This document shows, one piece after another, positions 21,974 to 34,182 of a DNA stretch of 64,000 bases. The position numbers and the translations under genes were made by a program. The first letter of the stretch is position 1. Every line of letters begins with the position of its first letter. Source of the stretch: Gordius sp. MW1 (taxonomy: Eukaryota > Nematomorpha > Gordioida > Gordea > Gordiidae). The notes below the pieces were generated by a model. That model made no database searches. It had not been told where the DNA came from and was given only the letters and a program-made list of their open reading frames with translations. The stretch lies in NCBI GenBank assembly GCA_964036665.1, contig OZ038526.1, forward strand, positions 5,642,001 through 5,706,000. Direction: 5' to 3'.

Positions 21974-24900
21974 ATGATGGAAATTCCACATTTTCCAATA
22001 GTTGTGCCACAGAAACATAGTGAAGCTGCTTTTAAAATATTGTTATCTACTATAAAACCTCAGTGGCCCCCAGAGAAAATTATTATAAAATATTTTACTA
22101 AAGGTAATTATTGTAATATAGATTTTTGGTTAAATTTTTAAGTTAATTGTACAATAAAGTTTCTTGTTAATTGTTATTAAATTTCATAAATTTAAATAAT
22201 TCTGTGTGAAAAGTCCTTTTATAGCAATGAGCATTTTAATTGTATATGTATTAGTTTTAAAGGTTTGTAGCATTTAAAAGAGATTTAAATTAAAGATGAT
22301 ATTCTCTTATCAGGCACCACTAATACTATTATCAGTGCTTCCTTGGTCTCGGTGTCCCCTGAGTGTAGCATTGATGACACATACTACAATCACTGCACCC
22401 ATCCAACAGTTGATGCTGTCTTGGTTAGGGTCTATGGCAACTGCACAGAAGCTCTCATAGATCGAACCCAAGAAATACAAAATATGGTGGCCATGTGGGC
22501 CTTAGGTTTTGGCTCTCAATTGTACTGTACTTTTGAAAATGGTTTATGTTATGGCTATGCCCCAGGTGTTACAGTTAATATCAAAAGTGTCCGAGATCTG
22601 AATGTGTATCCTCTAATAGCCAAGACATTGGCACAAATGCATTGTGCTTTTAGAGATAGATCCTCACTCCCAAAAGTTAATAAAACAGTAACAGCAAACT
22701 CTTTTGCAATTCATAATCTTGATTGCTGCAGCCAAAGTCTTCCTCAACCTTCCCTGTTTATCACAATGAAAAAATGGGCAAATCTTTTGATCCCATTCCT
22801 AACCCACACCAATGGAGAATGCAATAACTCAACCAAAGCTTCCCTTATATCTACAAATTCCAACCCAAAGTAAGGACCAAATTGCATTTACTCAATTCAT
22901 TTATTTAAAAAGATCTAGCTTTTTAAATAAATTGCATAGCAATTAATAAAAAAAATTGAATAATTTTTTAAGATAGGGAAATCAAGTATTGACTTAACTT
23001 AGTTTTCATTAATGGTTTTTACCTAATTATTATTAGATATCTTTTTATGACATCATAACAGATGTATATTATATACACTTTTACATCTATATGGGCGTAG
23101 CCAGGATTGTATTTAGAGGGTAGCAATAATGATTTAGGGAGGGCAAAACGATAATTTTTAGTAATTTTAGGCATAATCATATTAAAGTTTGAAGATTTTT
23201 TGGGTTGACCCTCCCTGGCCGCCCATGCAACAATATATTTTTTTTAAATGTATCAATATGTTTATTTGACGTAAGAACATTATAAAAACGAAGTGTTAAT
23301 ATTGGAAATATATCGAGCGGGTATCAAACAAAATCAAAATTTATGCATTAAACGTGCTTGTTTTTGGTGGGCCCACAGCGACGTTTGAAACCAATCCCAT
23401 AATATTAAAAAAAAATTTAAAGTCAATTTTACGATTTTTCTCCATGTTTTACCAATAACCAATTTAAACCCTTTTCATGGCCATTTACATTCCCTTAGCT
23501 TTCCATCGCTCCACTCAGCCTCTGGCCATGATAGATACACCTTGATTGATTGCCCCATAATGCCTTGGCACCTGCTTTCCATCCATGCAATTAACCATTT
23601 GCTTTCCCCAACTCGATTAAGCCCTATATATTAAAATCTCTTGTTTTTATAAGAATGTGATATGTAAGTACAGTCAAACGAAACTTCTTAATCGCAAATC
23701 GGATTATCGCGAAAATCTTTTAATCGCGAATTTAACCGCCATTTTGTTTTTTTAAACGATAATATTAACAAAAACATCGTTTATTGACAAATCGCTTAAT
23801 AGTACAATATCGGATATTCACAAACATTTTCGAGTCCTTAAATCAACCATATAATTAAATAAAATATCGTTTTATTGCGAAGCGTAAGAAATGAATATTT
23901 AATATAATGTACATTACATATACTTTTATTCCCATCGTTTAATCGCGAATTATCTTAAACGGTTTTGACTGTATATCATAAAATTACAAAAGATGGTTGG
24001 TTAAATTTCGGATGTTAATTTACTCATGAAAAATTTAGTATTAAATGGAAGCAAAAAATTTATTCGTGGTCGCATTAATAAGACAATAACTGTCAAAATT
24101 GGGGGTTTATAAAATCGAATTCACGGTATAAGTAGAGGCTATAGCTTATTTAATTTTTTTTTAAATATAATTGATTTATTTGAATTTGAAAAGCTAAATC
24201 TAATAGATGACATGAAATATAGGGTGCCCTATCAACTCGCCGAAAACCATCTCGCCGAATTTAATGTCCCCCGGTTAAAAAAGGTCCCCTAATTTAAAAT
24301 CGTCCCCCATTAACCAATCTCAACCAATCACAAAATGTCCCCCGTGAATTCGGCGAGATGGTTTTCGGCAAGTTGACGGGCCACCGAAATATAGAAGGGG
24401 GATAAATTATAATATAACTTAGTGCTACAGCTCGAAACTTGGCTTCTTCTCCTCTTCTAGACTGGAGTATTTCATCTACATCATAAATCTAAATTAGCGT
24501 GGTAGATTAAATTGTAAGATTTTGAATCATTTTGGCACGTTAATAAGAGTGTAGTCAAAGCCATGATAAAAAACTTTTTTGCCTCCTACCAAGAAGTATT
24601 AGGGTAAACGATGCCTTAATGTTATTGTATAATTTTCTTAAATTTGTTTCATTTGCTATTCCTTTTCGTTGTTGTTGTTTTTTCGTTTTAATGTGCCCAA
24701 TTTTACATTTCACTCGAGTTCATTTATATATTTTGCACGCCTTTTGTCATACCATAGACGCTCGTGGCCATGGGCGTAGCCAAGGGGGGGGGAGGGGCGG
24801 CTGCCCCCCTCGAAATCCCAAAAATTTGTCGAATTTCATTAAAACTATGGCCAAAATTTCATAAAAGGATCATTTTGCCCCTCCTTGAATCATTGTTGCC

Positions 24901-26795
24901 CCGCTCTAATTCCAATGCTGGCTACGCCCATGCTCGTGGCTGAGGTCTCCATAATTTATGACTTTGTTATGCAAGCACACAAAATTGTGTTGTGTTGTAC
25001 GTAATGCCATCAAAAATGTCATGATTTGTTATTTAACTCTGCTCCCTAAGCAGTAATAACGTCATAATATTGTGAGTTGAATTGTCGTGCTTTGTTTTAG
25101 TTACGCCGATGGCGGGAACAGGCGCGCGAAAAGGATATTGGCTAGCCGGGCCTAAGAAGTGGCTGAAAGAGTAATTTATTTGAAAGATCTTTTTGGATTT
25201 TGTTAGGCTTAGACGCTAGAAAATGTCAACTGTGAATAAACAATACTTGAGTCCTGACGGCAAAGTAGTGCAAGGTAGATTTTTTTTGACCAGACTTGAC
25301 TTGGGCTATATCAAAAAATTTAACCCAATCCAACCATATAATTTTTATTACAATGGCTACCCCCCTTCCCCGCTCCCTAACTCATTAAATTCATCATCAT
25401 ATTTTTAATCGAGAAATAATTAAACTTAGCATTGTGACTAAAATAATTCAATCAAACTTTGTTTTTGAAAATTTTATTATCAAAATTGGAAAAAATGAAA
25501 TCAAGCGTTGATTTTTGTAACCTAAATTTAAGCTGAAATAATTAGTCTTAGATACGAAATCGACAAAATATTTTATAAGTTGGGTTATGGGTGACTCAGC
25601 TCTGTTTGGAGGTTACTAAAAATTTAGTTTTTAATTCATAACACGTTTAAAGACACTCAATTTTATTCTAAGGAGTTTAAGTGCTACTGGTAGCATAGAA
25701 AATGGTTTAGAATTTTAACACTTTTATGCAATTTTTCGATGAAATAGTTCTTGTCGGAATTTTTACAAAACATTTTCCCCTAACACCTAGGGAGCATTTG
25801 CTCAGCCAACTGCCGGTAGACCCGTGGGTCGAAATTGAGTATTTGGAAGACACCCTGAGGCCCCTCAAATCGCCCGTCGTATTTTGTCACAACGATCTTT
25901 TGCTTGACAACATAATATACAACCCGGACACGGGAAAGGTGACATTCATAGATTTGGAGTACGGCGACTTCAATTACCAAGCCTTCGACATAGCTCACTT
26001 CTTTTGCGAATTTGCGGGTAGGCTCATATGACTATATGGACATTTTAGTTTAATCAGCTGTAACTTTCTTGAATAAATTAATCATTTAAATGTGCAAAAA
26101 ACAGACATATGTTGGTAAACACTTAAATTGGTAGCAAACATACTTAAACTATGTGAAGCATGGTCGTAGCCAAGGGGGGACAGGGAGGGGCGGCTGGTCC
26201 CCTCTTAATACAAAAATTTGTTGAAATTTATTAAAATTATGGCTAAAAATTCAAAAAATGTTCATTTTACTCCTCCTAATTCATTATTGCTCCCCTCTAA
26301 TTCGAATGCTGGCTACGTCCATGATGTGAAGCATTAGATGAACTCGCTTCGTTGCGATACCGATATCTAATTACTTATTATGAAATGAGAAGAATTAACA
26401 GATATTTAAAATCCATATTTTAGATCATTTTTACAATTTAGTTAAGTGTAAGAGCGTGTGAAATTTTAGGAATGGAAAAGGTGGACTATGGTTTGTTTCC
26501 CGAACGCGCCTACCGCGTCGAATGGCTCACCGTGTATTGGAGGGAATGGCGAGCCCTGAACCGGTCGCAAGATGCGGTCCAGCCTGAGCCGGATAGCCCG
26601 GAGGAAAGGAGAGAAATCGAAAGGCTTAGCGCTCAAGTAGATCGTTTCACGCTAGCCCCTCACCTGTACTGGGCCATATGGGCTATACTTCAAAGTCGAG
26701 TTTCGGATAAGACGTTCGATTACTTCTCTTACGCCAAAATCCGGTTGGCCGAATATGCCAAGATCAAGGCAGATCCATCCGTGCTGGAAACATGA
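21974..26795 (+). CDS. etnk: ethanolamine kinase (choline/ethanolamine kinase family), 4 exons
   Basis: It phosphorylates ethanolamine with ATP, the first step of the CDP-ethanolamine route to phosphatidylethanolamine, in the cytosol (family knowledge). Exons: 21974-22103, 22314-22869, 25791-26017, 26470-26795. All phases match and give 412 codons plus TGA. The junction residues read GTTNTI, matching the family's glycine-rich G-(I/T)-TN nucleotide loop. Further motifs are LVRVYGN, LYCTFENGLCYG, Brenner's motif CHNDLLLDNIIYN (about residues 261-273, catalytic Asp) and the choline-kinase motif FIDLEYGDFNYQAFDIAHFF (about 281-300). The end ALAS.HF.WG.WA-like segment is LAPHLYWAIWAILQ. It aligns better with ethanolamine than choline kinases by eye, though substrate choice is inferred. 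The start chosen is the MM pair at 21974; an upstream 5' exon cannot be excluded. Intron 2 (2.9 kb) holds several MITEs. Confidence 0.93.
23093..23226. mobile_element. MITE of the GGGCGTAGCC family, diverged
   Basis: The left end ATGGGCGTAGCCAGG and the right end CCCTGGCCGCCCATG are inverted repeats. Internal GGGCAAAACGATAATTTTTA matches the family. No clear target duplication. It lies in kinase intron 2. Confidence 0.65.
23671..23971. mobile_element. pogo/Tigger-like MITE with TA target duplication
   Basis: The left end CAGTCAAACGAAACTTCTTA and the right end CTTAAACGGTTTTGACTG are flanked by TA on both sides. CAGT-type ends with repeated TTAATCGCGAAT words are typical of pogo-type Tc1/mariner elements (family knowledge). 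At 301 bp it is non-autonomous. It lies in kinase intron 2. Confidence 0.8.
24222..24385. mobile_element. 164-bp MITE with 40-bp TIRs and perfect 8-bp TSD
   Basis: The ends carry CGCCGAAAACCATCTCGCCG in inverted orientation within TIRs of about 40 bp. GAAATATA flanks both sides (24,214-24,221 and 24,386-24,393). The interior has repeated GTCCCCC words. It is hAT-like by duplication length. Confidence 0.85.
24769..24932. mobile_element. MITE of the CATGGGCGTAGCC family, perfect 8-bp TSD
   Basis: It begins CATGGGCGTAGCCAAGG and ends TGGCTACGCCCATG. CTCGTGGC flanks both ends. The interior has CGGCTGCCCCCC and two TTGCCCC words. It lies in kinase intron 2. Confidence 0.88.
26159..26323. mobile_element. 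MITE of the CATGGGCGTAGCC family, perfect 8-bp TSD
   Basis: It begins CATGGTCGTAGCCAAGG and ends GCTGGCTACGTCCATG. ATGTGAAG flanks both sides (26,151-26,158 and 26,324-26,331). It lies in the last kinase intron, about 150 bp before the final exon. Confidence 0.85.
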
Positions 26796-28131
26796 TTATT
26801 GCATAGATGTAACCCATCCCTCTTGTCTTCGAGCAATACTCTATTCAATCAATATCCTATTTTTAACGATGATTTTCCATAATATTTCACCCATTAGCGT
26901 GAAGCATTTGTTATTAAGCTGGCTGGTTGGCTGTCGTTGAATCACGGTAATATTTATATATAATCGATTGTTATGAACGTTTGTTAAATTTTTACTGGTA
27001 GCCCGTCGGCCTCGTTATGTCGAGTTATCGCATTATACAATCCGTCGTTATTAATCATCGAACCCCGGCTAACGCCTCGCCACCCTCTCACCTACCCCCA
27101 CCTTATTTACAATATCGTCGCATTTCTTAACGTGGTCCCTATTCCGTATTATTGTATTTCCAAATCCTCCATGACGCCTTTTTTATAAATAATTACTAAA
27201 ATTTAACTTAAGCTATCTTATTTAGTTATAAGCCTAACGGTCAGGTACGGCAGATTCGCACTGATTCCTAAACATTCTATAAATTTTTCAGTTGTTAATT
27301 CTTGGCTGAATAATAATGGTCGCATTGTTAAACTTAAAACTGTCAAAGTGGAAAAAACCAGAATCATATATAGAATTTGATACACTTTTTAATTGTTCGT
27401 TTATCAGGTTTCATACTAAAACTGACTCCCGACCTAGTCAGCCGGGTTTAAAAATAAAAATAGGTTTTGGCTTGGCCCGGGCCAGGCAATTCAAATTTTA
27501 ACAGCGGGCAAAAGTTATTTTTGGGCAAATATTTACTTAGAATCCTAGTTTTCCAGTATAAACCAACAAATCGGACAACTTTAGGAATGAGAGGACCACA
27601 AAAAAACGTCTCTGGCTTATTTCAAACAAATTAAATTATTTATTTGTTAGGCAATTATTCCGTAAGAATCATTGTTCTCCGTTATAAAGCATAAGAAGCT
27701 TCAAAAAAATCGGTTTAGGTTTACAAAGAATCTATTGAGGGACAAATATAAAAATGGATTTTGGTTAGGGCGGGGTCAGAAAACTGAAAGCCAAACAGGT
27801 GACATTAATTATTTTTTATTCAAAGACAACATTTATTCCCCGAAATAGCAATTTTTCATTATAAACCCGTAATGGTTAGGACGTGACACGACATTTTTCA
27901 CCGAAAAAGCCCATAAATTGCACAATTATTATATTGTCGAATACACGAACATTACTTTTATGTAGTGTGTATGTGTACATGTAATGACATTTATATAGGC
28001 CATAATTTGAGGCTAAACGACATTTTTTGGATGAATAAAAAATAAAACACGAAAATAAACACATTACGATTGCATTTTTGTGCCCAAACAATGAGGAGAT
28101 ATTGCTATTAAGTTGTTAGATAGGGTGGCGG
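26796..28131. other. spacer between convergent genes, little recognisable
   Basis: 3' flank of the kinase. It includes a small GGCCCGGGCCAGG patch at about 27,470, probably another GGCCCG-element remnant. No AATAAA was noticed close behind the kinase stop. No RNA gene seen. Confidence 0.35.
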
Positions 28132-28729
28132 TAGAGCCCTGCAAATTGGATTTTTTGCGGCACGAGCCCGACCGAAGCCCGACGTCTCAATTTTAATTTG
28201 CCCGACTCGAGCTCGACCCGATTTTTTAATAAAAACAGTTAGGCAAATTCTTCATTTAAAAATTATTCTACCATATATAATTATAAAAATTGTTGTTATT
28301 CTTAATTTGAAACAATTGAAGTTAAGATTCCAATTTCTCTTGCTACAATTTATTTAAAATGTTTAACGTAATGATCTAATTTTATATAAAAATTTATTTA
28401 GCGTTATAAAATAAATAAGCTTTTTTATATATTTACCTATTTTAATTGTAAAATTATATTAACTACTATTATAAATAATAGAATAAAATTTGCATTAATA
28501 TAGACAAGCTGGAGTTTGAAATCTATATTATCTATGCTGTACGAAGATATTTATTATTTTATTAAATTTTTTATTAGTGGCTAGTTGGCTTGAATTTAAT
28601 TAGGCCTATGCTCGGTTGTTGGATCGGGCTATACCTTCAGACCCAACCTTAGCCTGATTATTTTTAAATTTTGCTCAAGTCCAACCAAAATTTTCTCGGG
28701 TCGGGCTTCGGGCGGGTCGCAGGGCTCTA
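28132..28729. mobile_element. hAT-like MITE with CCCGAC-rich ends
   Basis: It begins TAGAGCCCTGCAAATTGG and ends GGCGGGTCGCAGGGCTCTA, so the TIR core is TAGAGCCCTGC. The flanks GGTGGCGG and GGTGGTGG make an 8-bp duplication with one mismatch. YAGNG-type ends plus 8 bp fit hAT. It lies about 200 bp beyond the transporter stop codon. Confidence 0.85.
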
Positions 28730-28924
28730 GGTGGTGGTAATAAGCACCTTCTTCGCCCTAAATTATGAAGTAATGTATATAAATGAAAATTCACACGAAA
28801 ATATCTTATCCCGATTAGCTGTTATAGATACATATATATATATGTTATAAATATGGACGTGTTATGGTGACATAAGTTGATGGCTTCGTGAAGTTTTTTT
28901 CTTTATATTAAACGCCATCCATTT

Positions 28925-31900
28925 TTAAGAGTAAAAAGTTAGAACGCTTTGCTGATTGCCCCTGACCAAGAGGATGGGGGGTTTCAGATCGCACGTGATC
29001 ATTTCCAGCCACGACATGTAAAGAGCTGAAGGGCACGAACGCTTGCGTGGAATGGGTAAGGTCCTAAAATGTCATTTAATAGAAATACAATTGTTAAAAA
29101 GACAAAGGTATTTTAAGATTAAAACAAAATGGCTTGCGTTTATTTAAGACATTTTTCATGGTTGCTAAAATTTTGGGGGACATACTAAGATGGAGCGGAT
29201 AACGAGTTATTGTATTTGTCAACCGTAACTATTGGGAAATAATTTGTTGGTAAGGGATGGGCCACTCCATCGCGCCTGCGGATGTTCGTGTAAAAAACTA
29301 GGTTCAGGCAGCACCCACGAACAAATTATTATATTAGTGGGTGGATTTGGTCAAAATCGTTCAAACTAATCTGCTGTCAATTTAAGGTCCTGGCCCATCA
29401 AGGTTTACTCTGAATTAGTTTAGGGTAAAAATGAGAATCAAATTAAATTTAAAAAGGGTCGGGGTTGTCATAGAAGACCTCTACAGCTCATTCCATATCA
29501 ATTAAATGCCCAAATTGTGTTCATAATAGAAAACCTTTGTGTGCTAGTAATATAGATTAAGAACGACAAATGAACATGCTATAACTTAGTGCAATTATTT
29601 TTAATTGCTATGCAATTTATGGGCTCGTTTTTTGGTGTCCGTTGTCCGATGTCTGTCCGTTACCCTCCCTATCTATTTGCATTTGGTATATTAGGTTATC
29701 GCTTTTTTAAATTAATGCATGAGAAAGAGGTGCCCCACCCCTCATCTCTATCTCCCTCGCTGTGTTATTTTTAATTGCTATGCATAAGAGGTGCCCCACC
29801 CCTCATCTCTATCTCCCTCGCTGTGTTATATATAAGATTTGTTAAATTATCTATTATATAAACTTAAATAAAAGTTGTTTACTTTTAATTGCTATGCAAT
29901 TTAACTAGTTATATAATAAGCATAAATAAAAGTTGTTTACTTTTAATTGCTATGCAATTTAACTAGTTTTTGTTATATAATAAACATAGATAAAAGTTGT
30001 TTACTTTTAATGCTATGCAATTTAACTAGTTATATAATAAACATAAATAAAAGTTGTTTACTTTTTAATTGCTATGCAATTTAACTAGTTTTGGGGTTAG
30101 AATCCCGGAGTTTTTTTTGACTCTTATGATTGTTCTTGTTACTATCATTGATAATAAGAATTTTTGGCCGTCCGCTGGCTGCTGACCAATGAAAAAAATG
30201 ACCATTGGCCAAAATGTGAATCTAAATTATTTTTTTCGTTTTTTTTGACTATTATGATTGTTCCTGTTTCTACCATTGCTATTATGACTTTTTGGCCGTC
30301 CGCTGGCTGCTGACCAATGTTATATAATAAACATAAATAAAAGGCTATGCAATTTAACTAGTTTTTGGGTTAGAATCCCGGAGTTTTTTTGACTCTTATG
30401 ATTGTTCTTGTTACTATCATTGATAATAAGACTTTTTGGCCGTCCGTTGGCTGCTGACCAATGAAAAAAATGACCATTGGCCAAAATGTGAATCCAAGTT
30501 TATTTTTTCATTTTTTTGACTATTATGATTGTTCCTGTTACTACCATTGCTATTATGATTTTCTGGCCGTCCGCTGGCTCCTGACCGATGGAAAAAATGA
30601 CCATTGGCCAAAATGTGAATCGAAATTATTTTTTTCGTTTTTTTTGACTATTATGATTGTTCCTGTTCCTACCATTGCTATTATGACTTTTTGGCCGTCC
30701 GCTGGCTGCTGACCAATGGAATAAAATGACCATTGGCCAAAATGTAATTCGAAAACTTTTTTTTCCTTTTTTTTTTACTATTATGAATTTATATCCGCTT
30801 TTACCGTGTCCTGGCTGCTGACCAATGGAAAAAAATGACCATTGGCCAAAATGTGATTCGAATTTTTTTTTTCTCGTTTTTTTTACTGTTATGAATTTAT
30901 ATCCACTTTTACCGTGTGCTGGCTGCTGACCAATGGAAAAAAATGACCATTGGCCGAAGTGAGCATCAAAATTTTTTTTTCCGTTTTTTTGGCTATCATT
31001 GACTTATAGAGTATCTGTGGGTACTGACCAATAGAGAAAAAGTGACCATTGGCCAAATTTTTGATTTTTTTAATTAAAAATGTTCAAATTCAACAAAAAA
31101 TTTCTCCCAACAATTCTGCAAATTCTTAACATTGTGTTGTTTTATAATATAATGTTTGTTAGACCCATAATCACTAAAGGCCATAAAAACTAATGTAATA
31201 CGCAACTAGATGCAAACACTAAATCTAACCCTTGCCTATATTACATTTTGCCGTTATTACATTTTGCCTATAATGGAAAATTTGTATAAATAATTTATTA
31301 ATCATTAGGCATTTAATACCCCCCTATAGGCATTCTCGCCCCTTCCCACCTTTCTCGCCCATAAATTGCATAGCAAATATGATACATTTATACGAAGTAC
31401 AGATGAGTCGTCCCCCCTTCCCTTCCCCTCTTCCCTTCCCCTCTTCCCTTCCCTTCTCCCCCTTCCCACGAGGGCCGAAGGCCCGAGTTTTTAAGTACCT
31501 AACTATCTTATAAAATGGCACAATGTTCAAAAAAACAAAACCTATCAATAAGTACCACGAAGAATGTATTTTTTAAAGTATAATTAACAACATCCCTGTT
31601 TTATCGCCCTCTGTGAGAACCTATTATGTCAATAACTAAGTAAATGGTAATTATAACCCCAAACGCAATTTTAAGCATAATAAGCTATATTAAAGTGAAG
31701 TTTAAAGCGGGCATTAACATGAATATTATGTTGGCGTTGGATGAATGTTGCCTTAGCATTTCGTGTAAGCGAATGTGACGGAACGTTTGGCCCTGGTTAG
31801 CTGCGTATTCAGTGTCCGTTATCAAACCTGGTTGGTATTTGGGATTATCCGTCGTGTCGACACGATACTTTTCCACAATATTTTCGAATTTGGTAATTCT

Positions 31901-34182
31901 ACAAAAATTTAGCTCGATAATAATTAATTTTGCAGTCGTCTAGGATATTAAGGGTGTGTCCGCCTAAATCTACGTCTATATAAGGCAAAATATTTTTTTA
32001 ATTGAAGCGACCGTTCGAAATAGTGTTTCAATCTTGTCTCGTCTAGGGTACCCTTATGAGAATCTCGTCTCCGTCTAGAAAAATATCGATCTCGACGAGA
32101 GAATTTTTATACTACCTCTATTTTTTCTTTAATTTATTGAGATTATTATATGAATAAATAAAATTAAATGTGTTCCATTTGTTGGTTCAAAAATCTTTAC
32201 AAATTTATCTTTTACTTTGACCGATCTGGAACCCTTAGCACTAGCACAAATAAGTAATGCCTGCTAAATAATGTAAAACAAGATTTCGAACTTTCTGATA
32301 TAACCGTCATCAGTTCATTCCAAAGAACGTATGACATGTTTATTATACTGTTTAGTGAAACAATTCATCTGTAGTGAAACAAATTCAATTTGAAAGAGAT
32401 TTGGTTGTGATACGCACAATGTGAATGTGAAAAGAGTAAGAATACACGAACAGAGTTACCGTTAATTTGAATGTTTATCGTTATCTATGGCTTGATAAAC
32501 TCGCAATTTATAGATTCGTTTATTGTTATAATTTCCCCTAAATAAAATATATTCCAACCCCTTTTACTAAACTGTCATATTTATCATTATTCATAACATA
32601 CGTAATTAGTTGCACACATTACAACGTAATAAAAACACCGATAATAATAACAAAAAATTCATTTCTATTATAGTGTGAGACCCGTATTATGTCGCAAAAT
32701 ATTTACCATTGTTTTAAATAATTTAGGCAAAAAATTATTTTTTATTAATAAAGCTTCTGCTTATATATTGGTGCAAGACCGCACAGAAAATTCAGTGGAT
32801 TAGATTCAACTGCCAATCATACCTTTATAATGTGAAAGGTAATGTAAATGGCCAGAAAAATGCATAGTATGTCATATGGCTCGAGAATTTCTGAGGTATA
32901 CTTTAAGTTATAGTATAACTCCTGGTAGACTAATTTAATCTGTTATTTGAAGGCTATCGTTGGGCACAAAAGACGTTGGGTTGCTCAAAATAGCAATTGT
33001 AGCCAAATTTACAAAAGTATTTTAATTAATCAGCCACCGATTCAAACTGCCATCACATCAGAAAAGAGGATGCAATTAATGCGAAATTTATAATTGCTTT
33101 AGTGATATTTACTATTTCATCAGACTCATTTCAAGTCTATATGTTTATATTATATTTTCATGCTAAGGAAATAAATACATTTGAAAATTACTTACATGCC
33201 TCAAGGATTAATATTTTATTTAACAAGAAAAATGATTATATTTGAATTCTAGGCCCCTACTTAGGTGTAAATTATCCAATATCAAAGGTGTTTGAATTTT
33301 ATTAATTTACATTTAACATTCTAAAAATTACAAAATAAAGGAACACGCCTAATTTTACTATATTTGATTAAGATGTTTAATGAAGAAACTTTAAAGTCGA
33401 GATCTGATAAAATCTCGTATCGTCTTGTCTCATATTGTTTTGGACGAAGATCAAACTTTTTCAGATTTTACGCCTTACTAGTTCATCTTTTTTTGACTGT
33501 CCACAAGATTAAGTAAAAGTCTCGTTATTTAGAGGTGTCGGAATACATTATGAAAATGTCCTTATTAATAACATCAATTTAATAATAAAATATTGTTAAA
33601 TGGTAAAAAACGATTTATTGATTGAATGTTAGTCTGATCATCGAGACTAATCGATATATAAACAATTAAAATAATTACGATGTGGGGTAGGGTGATTTAT
33701 GGAGATCCGGTACCACAATAACGTGCGAATAATCGATGCGAAACTTTATCAACATAGCTCCGAAACTAGTAATTAAAAGTCCATGAAAAATTATTACGGC
33801 ATAATAAATTCTTTGTGGTGCTAACGCTCGGTTTAGTGGAAATTAGGAGGTAAATTTGTTATTTTTTTTCTTACTAAAAAGTTTATTTGTTAAAAAACCG
33901 TTGACAGTAATAAACATTAAAACTAAAAACGCATTTTAGAGACAAATTTTAAAATCACGCAGCCTGTATCGTTAATGAGCAAAAGGAGGAGAACCACGTA
34001 TCTATTAATTTGTTATTAGATTGTCAAGGTGCTTCGATTTTAGGAATCAAAAACTATGCAGATTTACTTTTGGTGCACCAAATCGAGTTGCCTTTTGTCT
34101 TTCGTGACGACAAAAACGCGCATTTCGCAATTCCTCCAAATCTTCCTCTGCGAAATTATGAAGGGTAGCAAGATGGTCAAAC
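28925..34182 (-). CDS. SLC12A cytosolic C-terminal domain, second half and stop
   Basis: The exon 34068-34182 reads [20 protein letters not shown] and RVFVVTKD. Exon 33679-33765 reads [19 protein letters not shown]. Exon 31719-31898 reads [13 protein letters not shown] and [20 protein letters not shown]. The last exon, 28925-29063, reads [29 protein letters not shown] and stop. Each block has a clear NKCC counterpart. The intron before the last exon (29,064-31,718) is mostly one copy of the ATTGCTATGCAAT element. Confidence 0.93.
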
